Shown here one piece after another: positions 10,901-21,225 of a stretch of 64,000 bases of DNA (the first letter of the stretch is position 1; every line of letters starts with the position of its first letter). Both the position numbers and the translations under genes were made by a program. Below the pieces are notes generated by a model. It did no database searches. It was not told the origin of the DNA and saw nothing but the letters and a program-made list of their open reading frames with translations. This DNA comes from Phallusia mammillata (taxonomy: Eukaryota > Chordata > Ascidiacea > Phlebobranchia > Ascidiidae). The stretch covers positions 1 to 64,000 of the forward strand of contig QLIY01000241.1 of NCBI GenBank assembly GCA_003260075.1. The letters run 5' to 3'.

Positions 10901-13900
10901 TCTACACCGGCCAGGTAACTTGAAAACTCATTTATCGAAATTGTCATAAAATACCAGCAACAGAGGTGGCTACACTAGCCCATACGACATACCTCTCATC
11001 ACCAGCTGCACTGATAAGACCGTATAGGTCGAAACAGTGTGCACTGTCTGCAGCCACAGTGAGACTTTAACATTAAGTTTCATTGTTTACAGTGTACGAT
11101 CGATAAAGAAAACGCGATGGGCCTTCTGCGAGCAGCATACAGATTCCAGTTCCAGTTTCTTGTTCGACAATGCACCAGTTATCTTGAGAGGAACTGTTCA
11201 AGCTACAATGGTTTCTTTACAGCAGAAAACGTGCTGCTTGCGTACAGGCTTTCAGGGATGTTCGGGTTTCCACGTTTGCGGGAAGAAAGCAGAAAGTTTG
11301 CCACTTCACGCTTTTGGGAACTGACAGAAACACAAGCCTTTAAGGAACTGTCCTCGCTGGTAGGCAAACTTTTTATTCCCAGTGTTTTATCTATTTTTCG
11401 TGTTGTGCCGTTAAGTTAAACCAAACCTATACTTCTGAATTTCAACCCGACTACCGAGGCCGACGAATATACTACCGAAGAAGAAATAACTACGAATTAC
11501 GACTCAACTGCTATTAAAAAACAACGATAAAGTGAAAACAATGGCCCCGTGTTATTTTTTAATGATTCACGACTCAAATAGGCTTGTTTTTTCCTGGTAA
11601 TGCAGTTGTATCATTTCAATCAATTGGTTGTACAACCATACAAACCAACCAAACCTTTAAACTTCGGATTAAATTTAGCGGATATACCACTAATAAAGAC
11701 CAAAGGCATTTGCGGTCCTAGTAGAAATGTCTTTCCAGTCCCACTATATTGGAAAATATATAGTCTAAATCAGCAATCTTCAACTTAAAAAAATGTCACA
11801 ATCACCCCAGTTAAAGAACCCTGGTCTAAAAAAATCACACTACATCTCGATTCACAGGACCTCAACAAGCTGATAAGCTGTGAGACATTACGCACTGCAA
11901 GAATTCGGGACAATGATCTTGAACTTCAATTCTTCATTGCTTTGATTCGGTGGCTCACCTACAAGTCGAGCACGCGAATACCTGCCATGACGTCACGAGT
12001 TATGAAGTTCGTGCAATTTGACAACATGAAAGCGAGCGTCATTAACCGTGTGGTCACTAAAGAGTCGATAGTAATGGCGGACCCGGTAAGAATTCAGTAT
12101 TGTAAGCCAGTGGTAAAAAGGACTATCAATTAGAGAAATTACAAAGTTACCTAAGCAACTACTTGAGGTAATATCATAAATAGTTTATGCATAAAAAAAG
12201 TAAGAAACATTTAACAACTTAAACAATAAGAAACTTTGAGACCAATTAATGATCGAAAACTATGGGCATAAACCACAAAAAATTACTTGGTTTGGGTAAA
12301 GTTTTAGAATTGAGCGTCTCAAAGCTGCAAAGATTTCAACATACACGACACAAAACAGGCTCGTTTTAAACTTGGTAACAAACAACACGGTATTAAAACC
12401 ACAACAGATATAATAACCAAGAATTAGTATTCCCAAACACAATCCGTAAATTTTAACTAAACCAAGAAATCAGAACCTCTTCAGTAAATACGAATTTAAT
12501 GTCAACTTGTGCACTGTTTTCCAAACTTATCCAAAACGATTTTGTCAGGACACTCGACAACGGATTCTGATGGCTTTGCACAACCAAACCGCACCCCAGT
12601 ATTTATCTCACGCAATTGGAGGTGGATCACCAAGGAAGCAGGCGAGAAAAGGGAATGTGGTAGCATTTATATCACACAACGAGACTTATGATTCCAAAAA
12701 GACCATGAATAAGCTGTACAGGTGACAATTTAAACATATTGAGCATGTATGGAAGTTTAAGGAAAGAAATGGTTTAAAAACAATGTTTTGTTATAATTGG
12801 ACCTTACGTAATAGCATTCAACCAACGGGCAGATATAAGTGCTTAGGCAAACAAGTTGAAACAAGTACCGTTTGATTTACCAGCTAAAGGTCCTAAAACG
12901 TATCGTGTCCATATTATTTATCAAAAACACCATTGGGATATTGACGGACATAAAAAAACATTTTTGTGAGAGCAGACTAACTTAAAAGTAACACAACAAA
13001 ACAAAATGAAACTTTTCCTAAACTTTTGTATCATCCTCAGTGTTAATTCGACGGACAATATCTGGGAAGACCTTGGCCAATCACCGGTCACGTGGGGCGG
13101 ATTTGCGGTGACGTCACAAGGGGCAGCACTCTACGTCGCTGGAGGCCGTGACGTCAGGAAAAACAGGCACACGTCCAATGAAGTATACAAGTGAGTAAAC
13201 GTGTGCTTTAAATTCAGAAAAAGAACGGAAATACTATCGAATGAATGATACAGCACATAAATTTCAGTAATGTCAAGATTTTTCCATGACAAAACTGCTT
13301 TTGCGCAGGTACGAAAACCAGCAATGGACGCAAATGTCTAACATGAAAATAGAAAGGTCTCACTTTGCCCTCGTGTCTTGTGAAGGAACGCTGTACGCAT
13401 TGGGTGGAATGACCGAAAGCGTTGAGAAAGGTAAATTAGAGATAAAACACACCTAATGCAATAGGCCAAAACCAAATGTAAAACTTCAATGTAAAGATAT
13501 TGAAAATTTCACCATTTAAAACGCATTATCGCGTAAAAACGACTGCACTGCTGTTTGTACCAAGCCGAAAAGTTTTTCTACAACTGTATAGGTCTAGCCC
13601 TCTCAACTGTTGGCTTCTGTAGGTGTATCCGGGTATCAAATTACGGGATGCATAGAGCGCCTTGTAGCGGATAGTCGACGTGGACATTTAAAGTGGAAAA
13701 TGTCGTCAGCGTCAATATCAACGCCAAGCTACTTCCATTCAGCAGTGTTTTGTGAAGCTACGATGCGATACAGTGCACTTGATGCAGCATTTATGTCGGT
13801 AAAGGTAAAAACGCTGCCTTTACATTAAAGCAGGGGTTGGCAAATAAGTATACATTTGCTATGTCGTAGATGTAAATACATGAACCCCTAAGCTTTGACA

Positions 13901-15850
13901 ACCTACCTATACGAGGTGAAAATCAATTTACCTGATGTGCTCGATATTGTTTTCACGAAGTAACACATGCACGCTAAAAACACACTGCAACTTATTTAGA
14001 GTGTTTTTGCCACAGTTGGGTGACTTTAGTCAGTTAGGAAAAATTGTGAGGGTGTGTGTTTTACTTCGAAAGTTAAAAAATGGTTAGACGGGACAAAGAG
14101 GTTAAAAATCTTTACAATAAAGGCGGCGATATGCATTTTAATTCCTGGTAAACATTTCACATATTACGTGCCAATTTAGTAGCACCAAGCAAACCAATAT
14201 TAGGTATTAGTCACTAGATATATCCTATAATTGACAGCGTGAGAAAGCGGATTTAAAGAAACCATCTTCTCCGAGCAAAACAAGAATGGGTCAACGCCTA
14301 CGAAGTTCAACTGGTTCGGAAAGTGGTCCAGCTTTCAGTCGGGTTTCCCCGAAGCAAAATGCACTTAAGTACAAGAAACCATCATTCGGTAAGACTTTAC
14401 CTGTCAAAAATTTTTGGCTTGACTTTCTGAAACTAGGGACACATCGTACGACCTCAAAGGAACGCACTCGGGCAAATAGCCTAACCAAACTCGAATCGAC
14501 CACAGCCTTTCAACGAGGACTCAGGAATTTGAGTATTTTACTGTCATTTACTGCTAATTTTAAAGGGTTTTACTATTGTTTATAGACAATGCAAATGAGG
14601 ACCCGCACAGCCACACGATAACGCGGCCAGTGATTTTGATCTGCGGTGGGAAGAGCAAGCCCATGCAGAACGTTATGTTTGACCCACAAGACGAAAGGTA
14701 TACGGTGTTTAACTTAACGCCAATTAAGTCATTGGTCATCAACACTTTTGTCAATCCAGCATAAAAACTGATATTTTCCAGCAGACAAATTACCACGTAA
14801 CATAGAAAATCTTTCAAGCCCATAAGTACAATTTACTGGTTACTAATTTAAGGGAACTAGTGTAGTGGTTTACATATCGAAGCCGGTAAGAAATTCAAAA
14901 CCGATTCAAATCCAATTTTATTTAGAATGATTGAAAAGCGTCCTCTTCCCTGCCCATGTACGTCGCCGATTATGTCATCGACAACGTCACGAGCCTACCT
15001 CATCAGCACAGGCAATGTGGATTCAGCACAAGTAAACGCGCTCTTATACGAGTATAGTTTCAATAGCGACCAATGGACAGAAATTAAACTACCTTTCTCT
15101 GTCGGAATTCAATCCCCACCAACGTAAGTTATGTAGAATATTTACTCCCCAGACAAATAATTTAGGCTGTAAACATAAGATACGATTTAAAGCAAGATCT
15201 AAACCAAGTTATCTAATTTCCGTCGGGGGGGGGGTGACCAAAGGTTTATATATCCGTTTCGGTTGTTATTTGGAAATAAAAAGAACTATTATGTAGAATA
15301 TTTACTCCCCAGACAAATAATTTAGGCAGTAAACAAAAGATACGATTTAAAGCAAGATCTAAACCAAGTTATCTAATTTCCGTCATAATTAGAGGTTCTA
15401 TTCCCTTTGGTGATGAAAATTGACTCAAAACAACAAACTATCTGAAAATAACGACTGAAGTTGAAACGGTGCGAACACCATGACACGAGACATCAATGTT
15501 GCAAAGCGTTAAATAACCAGACGTAAAAACTGAACCCTTCACTCTTGTTTTATTATTTGCCTGCAATTAACCCAAGAATACACCTCTATGTTCTTCTTTA
15601 CAGAAACAAGTTGACTCGATTACGTGCAAGCTTTAGAAGAGAAGACAAATCGGCTCCGGTTAAGCCTTTGGTATCGTGTGTTGCTAACGGCAAACAGCTC
15701 GTGTACGTCATCACACAAACCCATGATGTCATAATTCACACGTATGACGTCACCTCCACGAACTGGACATCCACAAAGCATAAAAAAAGTTTCGACGTTG
15801 CAGCAAGGGCGATGCAATTAAGTGTTTTGTACGAAAAATCGTTTGAATGA
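4903..15850 (+). CDS. BTB-BTB-BACK-Kelch protein, 17 coding exons (exon 3 damaged by assembly)
   Basis: BTB-BACK-Kelch proteins usually act as CUL3 ubiquitin-ligase adaptors. Exons: 4903-4931, 5363-5552, 6274-6404 (3' end lost), 7843-7967, 8509-8630, 9581-10256, 10706-10914, 11093-11359, 11858-12085, 12549-12721, 13041-13190, 13309-13430, 13623-13798 or 13804, 14259-14388, 14586-14697, 14926-15123, 15604-15850. Every donor is GT, every acceptor is AG, and every phase that can be checked matches the next exon, which argues for one gene rather than two. The only phase not verifiable is at the damaged exon 3 end. The reconstruction gives about 1,095 residues, longer than usual one-BTB Kelch-like proteins (about 550-650). 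The start ATG at 4903 is inferred from the phase-2 donor that joins exon 2. AATAAA lies at 15,980. Least certain: exons 1, 13 and 14, and the exon 6 acceptor. Confidence 0.8.
5504..6040. repeat. Poly-G junction (11 G at 5767-5777) duplicating the 3' part of exon 2
   Basis: Copies at 5,504-5,766 and 5,780-6,040 are about 97% identical by eye. Both carry the last part of BTB-Kelch exon 2 with its GTAGTT donor. The differences within the coding part look silent. The second copy lacks the start of the exon and its acceptor, so it is not a usable alternative exon. Confidence 0.85.
6078..6485. repeat. Scrambled repeat: segment at 6078-6138 re-appears at 6428-6485 after an 11-G run (6405-6415)
   Basis: Intron 2 sequence from upstream of exon 3 re-appears immediately after the G run that truncates exon 3. 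The order is therefore intron segment, exon 3, G run, same intron segment, G run. One G of the run may be the native third base of a Val codon. Confidence 0.8.
6486..6869. repeat. Poly-G runs (10 G at 6486-6495, 9 G at 6678-6686) around two copies of about 182 bp
   Basis: Copies at 6,496-6,677 and 6,687-6,869 differ at very few positions. Together with the previous run they leave the intron between exons 3 and 4 badly ordered. Confidence 0.85.
7485..7763 (-). mobile_element. hAT-type non-autonomous element (279 bp) with 8-bp TSD CCCTAACC
   Basis: Terminal inverted repeats CAGGGGTGGGCAACCT and its complement bound the element. The target-site duplication CCCTAACC is perfect at 7,477-7,484 and 7,764-7,771. 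No coding capacity. The interior matches, in opposite orientation, the elements at 20,928 and 56,423. It sits inside intron 3 of the BTB-Kelch gene. Confidence 0.9.
8437..9519. repeat. Poly-G junction (10 G at 8973-8982) between two 536-bp copies, duplicating exon 5
   Basis: Copies at 8,437-8,972 and 8,983-9,519 each contain exon 5 of the BTB-Kelch gene (8,509-8,630 and 9,055-9,176) with its own acceptor and donor. The two exon copies differ at two residues (Gly/Val in SV[G/V]SDDV and Leu/Ser in EN[L/S]SQ). The exon is 122 nt long, so splicing in both would break the frame. They are therefore alternatives, most simply two alleles. Confidence 0.85.
8509..10256 (+). other. Exons 5-6: long disordered linker between the two BTB domains
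   Basis: Exon 5 encodes a charged, Ser/Asp-rich segment. Exon 6 encodes about 225 residues rich in Ser, Thr, Pro, Lys and Arg (for example RSTEDLNSNSVESLETG, GRRIPTPKSEPQLKRLGKSL, EKKKRHKSRDVYTVGFRS). Several S-P and T-P pairs are candidate proline-directed phosphorylation sites. No folded domain was recognised. The exon 6 acceptor at ...TTTATTGAG|GTATCC is preferred. The upstream AACAG at about 9,550 is also open in frame and would add ten residues. Confidence 0.7.
10706..12085 (+). other. Exons 7-9: second BTB domain and BACK domain
   Basis: Exon 7 reads LNYLRDQTLFCDLTLIVGNA, then INCHKVVLAASSPVFSAI and EIVRYIYTGQ. This is a canonical BTB core with the His-Lys-Val-Val-Leu-Ala-Ala-Ser motif and the Y-I-Y-T-G turn. 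Exon 8 gives the remaining BTB helices (LLRAAYRFQFQFLVRQCTSY) and the start of BACK (LAYRLSGMFGFPRLREES, then FWELTETQAFKELSSL). Exon 9 ends BACK with FIALIRWLTYKSSTRIPAM. The BTB-BACK pair is the part expected to bind CUL3; binding itself is inferred from the family. Confidence 0.85.
14855..14925 (+). repeat. tRNA-like / SINE-head relic next to exon 16
   Basis: An A-box-like TAGTGTAGTGGTTTACA is followed about 45 bp later by a B-box-like CGATTCAAATCC, the spacing of an internal RNA polymerase III promoter. No acceptor stem can be folded, so it is not a functional tRNA gene. A tRNA-derived SINE head is the likely source. It lies directly upstream of the exon 16 acceptor of the BTB-Kelch gene. 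Confidence 0.3.
15129..15384. repeat. Poly-G junction (10 G at 15225-15234) with 96-bp copies separated by a unique insert
   Basis: Copies at 15,129-15,224 and 15,289-15,384. Here about 54 bp of unique sequence lies between the G run and the second copy, unlike most junctions. It lies in the last intron of the BTB-Kelch gene. Confidence 0.8.
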
Positions 15851-16571
15851 ATGAAAAAGAAATTGTTCCGTTTTTATTGCTTGTTGTACACTGTTAATAA
15901 TTACGTTATGCAATCTTTTCCAAATCACGTGTTGTATTTTTGCGAAAAATGCCGGTCATTGATATTTGCATGATTCAGCAATAAACTCATTGTTCACAAC
16001 GAATCATGCGTCAAAGGCCAAATTTAGACATTATTTTTGAAACTGTCATATCAAAACGCTATGAAACAGTATGCAGAATCACTAACTAAAAACGCAAATA
16101 ATGAACACGACTGTTGCGGACCTTACTTTTATGGCCAGGCAAGTGTAAGACGGCATCTTGGTGTTTTAATCGAAACTTGTTCTGTAACAAGCCGCCTGTT
16201 GACTGCCCCAGGCGGTGAAACAATTCACAGCGAAGGAAAAGACCAGGCAACGTACTGAACAGCGGCGACCTACCGTTGGATCAAGCCGCTTAATTTACAA
16301 ATAAATTACAAATATTATTTAGACAAGTTTATGTAATTACAAACTGAAGAAAGTGAGCGTATTTAAGACAAAGCTGGAAAATTGTACTGTAGGTAAAAAC
16401 TGGGTACATCTTATTGCAAAAGGTTAAGATAAAATGTTACTATTGCTCTTTTCGACAGAGTTTGTAGGGTACATCTCTTCGAGAAGATTCCAAAACGATA
16501 TGTAAGACTTAAAGTCAGGCAAAGTATAGAGTAATGCCAACTTAGAAAAGAGAAGGAGCTTTGATAGCAAT

Positions 16572-18411
16572 ATGCGTGGAAGCACGTTATACCGTGTTTT
16601 AGTTGTTATCACAGTTACAAGCTTCTTATATTTCGTGCTTCCAAGACAGTACGAGGATGGAATTATTACGGCCTCGGATATTGCACAAGAAATAGAAAAA
16701 GTTCAACCAAAACAAGGTAGGTAAAAATCGCATTTGAATGCAGAAAGCAAATCGAATTATTGGATTGTAGTCTGCCTAACACCGCTGTTTTTCCCAATAG
16801 ACAGCTTGATAGAAGAAATGGTTGACCTCACGCGTACTGCAACAGCTGAAAGGTTAGAAATATACAAACCATAGTGTGTATGGGATTGACTAACTTTTGC
16901 ATCAGTCCCAAACAGTGGATCTCAAAGTGGGTGCTAGAACCTCTCTGGGGCGTTTGCAACTAAGAAGGGGGCGTTTATGAATAAATGGGCCATTGGGGGC
17001 ACTGCAGTAAATATGGAATGTTTGAACACAATACAGAGATAAGGGCAAATCGGTCATATATCTCTTCAAACGGCAAACATAGAAAATTTGGTAAAATGTT
17101 TTGTTAAAATTGACTACTTCTAACTTGAAATTAATGAATTGGTGTTATTGTATATGCAACCATCATTGATAGTCTCCTTAGTGGCGTTTTGAAATCAACA
17201 AACAGCCAAGGGGGGATACAGAAAAAAGGATAAAGCAATAATCTCACAAACCATCAATAAATACAATGGAACAGACAATAACCAAACATAGTTCTTAGTT
17301 CACAACAAACAAGTGTTTAAAAATTGTGTCACAATAAACTCTTAACCGAACCTATCCTTAAAACCATTTCGATGAGATTTAAACCACTGACCTCACAATA
17401 CCCAGCCACAAAGTCAGACAATTTACATGACTAGACAATGCAAACTTTTCCATTCCAGGTCAGTTTTAGCTACAACTTCTCCTATAGTGCGGAAGACCCT
17501 GCTCATTTGGAACGTTCCGCCAACCGTGACGTACGCAAAAACAATTGATGAAAAATGCGGTCACTGTGACGTCACTGATGACCGAACGCTACTGAACTCT
17601 AGTGACGCGGTGGTATTCCATTATCGTAAAATCGAAGAACTGCCGGAAACGAGGTAAACCATAATCATAAGCTTCAAGTGATTGTTAAGCTGTCTTTTGC
17701 AGGAACGTTTAAAAACTGGATTTTTACCCTGTTACTCCCAACAAACTGGAGTGCCGTTGAATGGCTACACTAGATAATACGGCCGATCTCTCGTCACCAG
17801 CTGCACAGCTGAGACCTTATAGGTCAAAACAACGTGCACTGGCGGTTTTGTGAACTATTGTTGTATGCAGTTTAAAAACTGTTGTTAAACCCAGTTGAAT
17901 AAGAAAAGCTTGAAAACGATGTAATAAAATATGCAGGTACCGCCACTTTTTCGGTAGAGTAATTACTCCTAGTTTCCAGAGAAAAACAAGTCTTAACAAA
18001 GCTATCAAATCATTAAAATAAGCATCAATGCTAGATGAACCTATTTGCCAGTCTAACAAAAACGATCAAGATTTGTGTTTCAGGAAATCTGATCAATTGT
18101 TCGTCTGGTTATGCCGGGAAAGTCCTGCAACAACTAAGCTACTAAATCTTCGCTTGGAACGGTATGACAATTACTTCAATGCAACTATGACACACAGGTA
18201 ATGAAGAAGTCCTAAAACACAAACCGATTGCAGCATATGTGGGAGGCACTTAACGCGTTATTGAATAAAAATTCAGTGTGAGCGTATTTAACTACTTGAA
18301 TCAGAACCGAAACCTCACGCAAACTATAATGCTTGAACATGTGACTGGCAATTGTGTTGGACCAAATGAAAAATAGCTACATAGTACCTAATATGGAATG
18401 TGTGTTGACTA

Positions 18412-18493
<82 letters not shown>

Positions 18494-19420
18494 AGAACCG
18501 AAACCTCACGCAAACTATAATACTTGAACATGTGACTGGCAATTGTGTTGGACTAAATGAAAAATAGCTACATAGTACCTAATATGGAATGTGTGTTGAC
18601 TAAAACCTAACAGTCTTTTAACGTGTGTTATGACGAAGACAAGCGATTTAAAGCGACTGGTAGACAAGTATCTCACTACTATGGTAGGAGTAATACTATC
18701 CCGCCCGTTTCAAACATTTGGTACATTACAAGTCAACGAAGTGTACCAAAAAATAAGTACTACATTCTACATCTTTGCTATTTTTGATTTGTGAAACGAA
18801 GCAAGATCAGAGAGGAAAAATGATCTAACTATTTTCTACGGGTCAAAAATTTATTAGCAAATGATTTGATTACCTTGCAGGCGAGAATCTGAGATTTTTT
18901 CTCCGTATCTTCGACCATTAACTGAAGATGTTTCTCCGTTTCTCCACGTTGAAAGGGATATGATCCTCAAATCAAAGCGTGGCTTGGCTGCTTGGGTCGT
19001 GAGCAACTGTGGTACTTCAAAAGCCGCCACCGTGAGACTGCTGTATGTGTCCTCCCTGAAAAACGTAAGTGTTGCAGAAAAAAGTCACAGAAAGGTTTGC
19101 TGTTTAAACTCTCTGTCGTGTTTGAAATTTTTCCATACACTACGCAACCATATTAGTTTAGGTTAGAACAATAATTACACTACTACCACCTAAAAATTTT
19201 CTGTATTATTATTTACATTATTGTCGCTAGACCCGCTACACAGGCAGTGGGATGTGGCATTCCTCGATAACCCAAGTGCATTACAGTAAAAAAAGAAGTT
19301 TAAAAACCCGCTTAAAATTGTGCCACACTTTGCATCAAAAACACTGTCAAGCTGTAAATTTAAAGTAGTACAAAAATATAAATGAGAAATGAGTTATTCG
19401 CAATAACAAAACCCCAGCCA

Positions 19421-19453
<33 letters not shown>

Positions 19454-20653
19454 ATAACAAAACCCCAGCCATTCCAAAACTTTTTGAAGAATGTCCTGAG
19501 ATAAAATGCTAAGTCAATGAGCAGTTTTTAATTTTGCAGGCAGGGCTTCGCGTAGAAAGGTTCGGAAAGTGTTTTAACCAGGAATTTCCGCCGTATCGGA
19601 GCATAGAGGCGATCAAAAAACTCAACGAGTACAAGTTCTACCTGGCGTTTGAAAATTCCTATCATTGCCGTGACTACGTTAGTGAAAAGTTTTGGAAAAA
19701 TGGAATTTTAAGGTAAAGTTTTTAGCTGAGTACATTTAACAAATTGAAAACTATGATCCCAAGCTGTGGTTGGCGGGCCCACTATAGGTGCCCGTGAAAT
19801 GGTTCCAAGGGGTCAGTGAAATCAAAACTTTAAAAAATATGTTTCCCAAAGAAGCTTAGGGTAAACTTCATGTATGGGTCCGTAACCTCAAAAAAATTAC
19901 ATAAGGGATCAAGGGGTTGGGGCCCTTTGAAGTAAAGGGGGGGGGGGCAAAACTTTAAAAAATATGTTTCCCAAAGGAGCTTAGGGTAAACTTCATGTAT
20001 GGGTCCGTAACCTTAAAAAAATTACATAAGGGATCAAGGGGTTGGGGCCCTTTGAAGTAAAGCAATGCACGTGGACACGGTTAACCAAAAATAACATGTA
20101 ATACGTCTTTACTTTATTTACCGATAAAGTAAGCCTCCCTGTAGCAACGTTTAGCCAGTAATGTTGCCAATTGGTATCTAGGATTGTTTATAACGCGTTA
20201 AACTTACCAAAATGCACGATTTTTGTGAGATTTTTTATCTCTGTCTACAGTGGTACAGTGCCGGTGGTATGGGGTCCACATAAAGACGACATACTACGAA
20301 TAGCGCCCCCTAAGTCCTTCATATACGCCGAAGACTTTGACTCGCCGCAAAAGCTGGTAAACTACCTAAATTTCCTCGACAAAAATGATGAGGAATATCT
20401 AAAGTTTTTCGACTGGAGACGCAACCTTCCTAAAGGCGGAGGCTCCTTGTATATCAACCAAGCAGTCAGGATAGATGAAATGCGAAGACCAAAAATTAAA
20501 CCAACCAACTGGATGCTCGACGGCATAACCGACTACGGTTACTGTGAATTGTGTAGGACGTTGCATAGCAACAGAATGCACAGGACAAGCACTATTCCGT
20601 CTTTAAACGAATTTTGGTACGACCACGAACGTGCAGAATGTTTGAAAACGTAA
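16572..20653 (+). CDS. GT10 alpha-1,3-fucosyltransferase, 7 exons, 421 residues
   Basis: Transfers fucose from GDP-fucose to N-acetylglucosamine of glycans in the Golgi. Exons: 16572-16716, 16801-16852, 17459-17653, 18084-18197, 18881-19064, 19540-19712, 20251-20653; all phases agree. Residues about 7-23 (YRVLVVITVTSFLYFVL) form the single anchor of a type II Golgi protein. Exon 3 has KTLLIWNVPP and the following C-x-x-C segment. Exon 4 has DQLFVWLCRESP. Exon 5 has RGLAAWVVSNC. Exon 6 has the family signature KFYLAFENSYHCRDYVSEKF. Exon 7 continues GTVPVVWGPHKDD and ends with a Cys-x-x-Cys (CELC). Length is normal for the family. AATAAA lies at 20,806. Acceptor specificity (FUT4/7/9-like or other) cannot be told. 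Confidence 0.9.
16911..17230. mobile_element. Probable hAT-derived fragment in a fucosyltransferase intron
   Basis: It begins with CAGTGGATCTCAAAGTGGGT, typical of hAT terminal repeats (CAGTGGTTCTCAAAGTGGG type). No matching right terminus or target-site duplication was found, so the right boundary is a guess and the copy is probably truncated. Confidence 0.3.
18303..18602. repeat. 81-nt poly-G tract (18412-18492) between two identical-length 109-bp copies
   Basis: Copies at 18,303-18,411 and 18,494-18,602 differ at about two positions. The tract is close to eight times the ten-base junction seen elsewhere. It lies in intron 4 of the fucosyltransferase gene. A long Pro-run reading frame on the minus strand is only the shadow of the G tract. 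Confidence 0.9.
19400..19471. repeat. 30-nt poly-G tract between two 21-bp copies
   Basis: The 21-bp sequence at 19,400-19,420 recurs at 19,451-19,471. The copy itself begins with G, so exactly thirty added G (19,421-19,450) remain, three times the usual length. It lies in intron 5 of the fucosyltransferase gene. Confidence 0.85.
19750..20065. mobile_element. Probable hAT-derived repeat interrupted by a poly-G junction
   Basis: The sequence has the look of a degraded hAT interior (a GCTGTGGTTGGCGGGCCC left part, GTGAAATGGTTCCAAGGGGT, then GGGTCCGTAACCTCAAAAA). It contains a junction: copies at 19,823-19,937 and 19,948-20,062 separated by ten added G. No terminal repeat or target duplication could be delimited. 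Confidence 0.35.
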
Positions 20654-20927
20654 AATTGTCGCTGGATTTGCCGAAGACCAAGCACTTTTAAAGCATTAAG
20701 AAACATGTAAGTGGGCCATACACTTGTGGACATCCATTGAAGCGAAAAGTTGCTGAAATTGTTGCACAACTAAAATCGTTTTTCCGCAAGGTCGCGCAAA
20801 TAAGCAATAAACGCTTTGTTTCTGGTTGTTGATGTTCCATGCTACTCAGCACTCGTACGTAGCTAGGGCTTGCCTTGTTGTGAAAATGTACTTCTATCTT
20901 ACAATAAAAATGTCGAAGACTTCAGAT

Positions 20928-21225
20928 CAGGGGTAGGCAACCTTTGTTACTGTGGGGCCAAAAACAAACGCCAAAATTAGCTCGCGGGCCGCACCTGTGT
21001 ATAACACAAGGTGATTTTACTTCGTTGCTTACAAATATGCTTAACTACAAGTAACATTCGCATTTGATTCTAGCCACATATTGCCAGGTCGCAAAAAATA
21101 GCATCGGCGCATTAATCTGCTCAAAAATATGTAATAGTTGGACTCGTGTGTCAGTACATTTCAAATTCAAGCGTCTCCGCGGGCCGCACAACCTTGAATC
21201 AAGGGCCGCAGGTTGCCAACCCCTG
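20928..21225 (+). mobile_element. hAT-type non-autonomous element (298 bp) with 8-bp TSD
   Basis: Terminal inverted repeats CAGGGGTAGGCAACCT and AGGTTGCCAACCCCTG. Target-site duplication CTTCAGAT / CTTTAGAT (7 of 8) at 20,920-20,927 and 21,226-21,233. Same family as 7,485 and 56,423; this copy has the same orientation as 56,423. It lies about 0.27 kb downstream of the fucosyltransferase stop. Confidence 0.88.

Larger units (their letters stand above)
12549..15850 (+). other. Exons 10-17: Kelch-repeat region with a disordered insertion
   Basis: Kelch signatures include GAALYVAGGRDVRK and NEVYKYENQQWTQMSNM, then HFALVSCEGTLYALGG and PVILICGGKSKPMQNVMFDP. The last exons (LYEYSFNSDQWTEIKLP, then QLVYVITQTHDVIIHTYDVT) are degenerate. 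Exon 13 lacks the usual double Gly. Exon 14 encodes a basic Ser/Lys-rich insertion of about 43 residues (SSPSKTRMGQRLRSSTGSES) inside the propeller; its phases fit both neighbours, but its acceptor is weak. Full six-blade closure cannot be judged by eye. The stop is TGA at 15,848-15,850. Confidence 0.7.

Noticed and set aside
11600..11788. Extra exon between exons 8 and 9 of the BTB-Kelch gene
   Set aside because: Exons 8 and 9 join in phase 0 and continue the BACK domain; the frame between them is AT-rich and lacks matching splice sites.
17340..17430. Second tRNA-derived SINE candidate on the minus strand (GGTTTAAATCTC)
   Set aside because: The B box is weak, there is no convincing A box, and no boundaries are visible.
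18324..18542. Minus-strand frame with a long polyproline run
   Set aside because: It is the translation of the 81-nt G tract at 18,412-18,492, which looks like a joining artefact; no splice or coding support.
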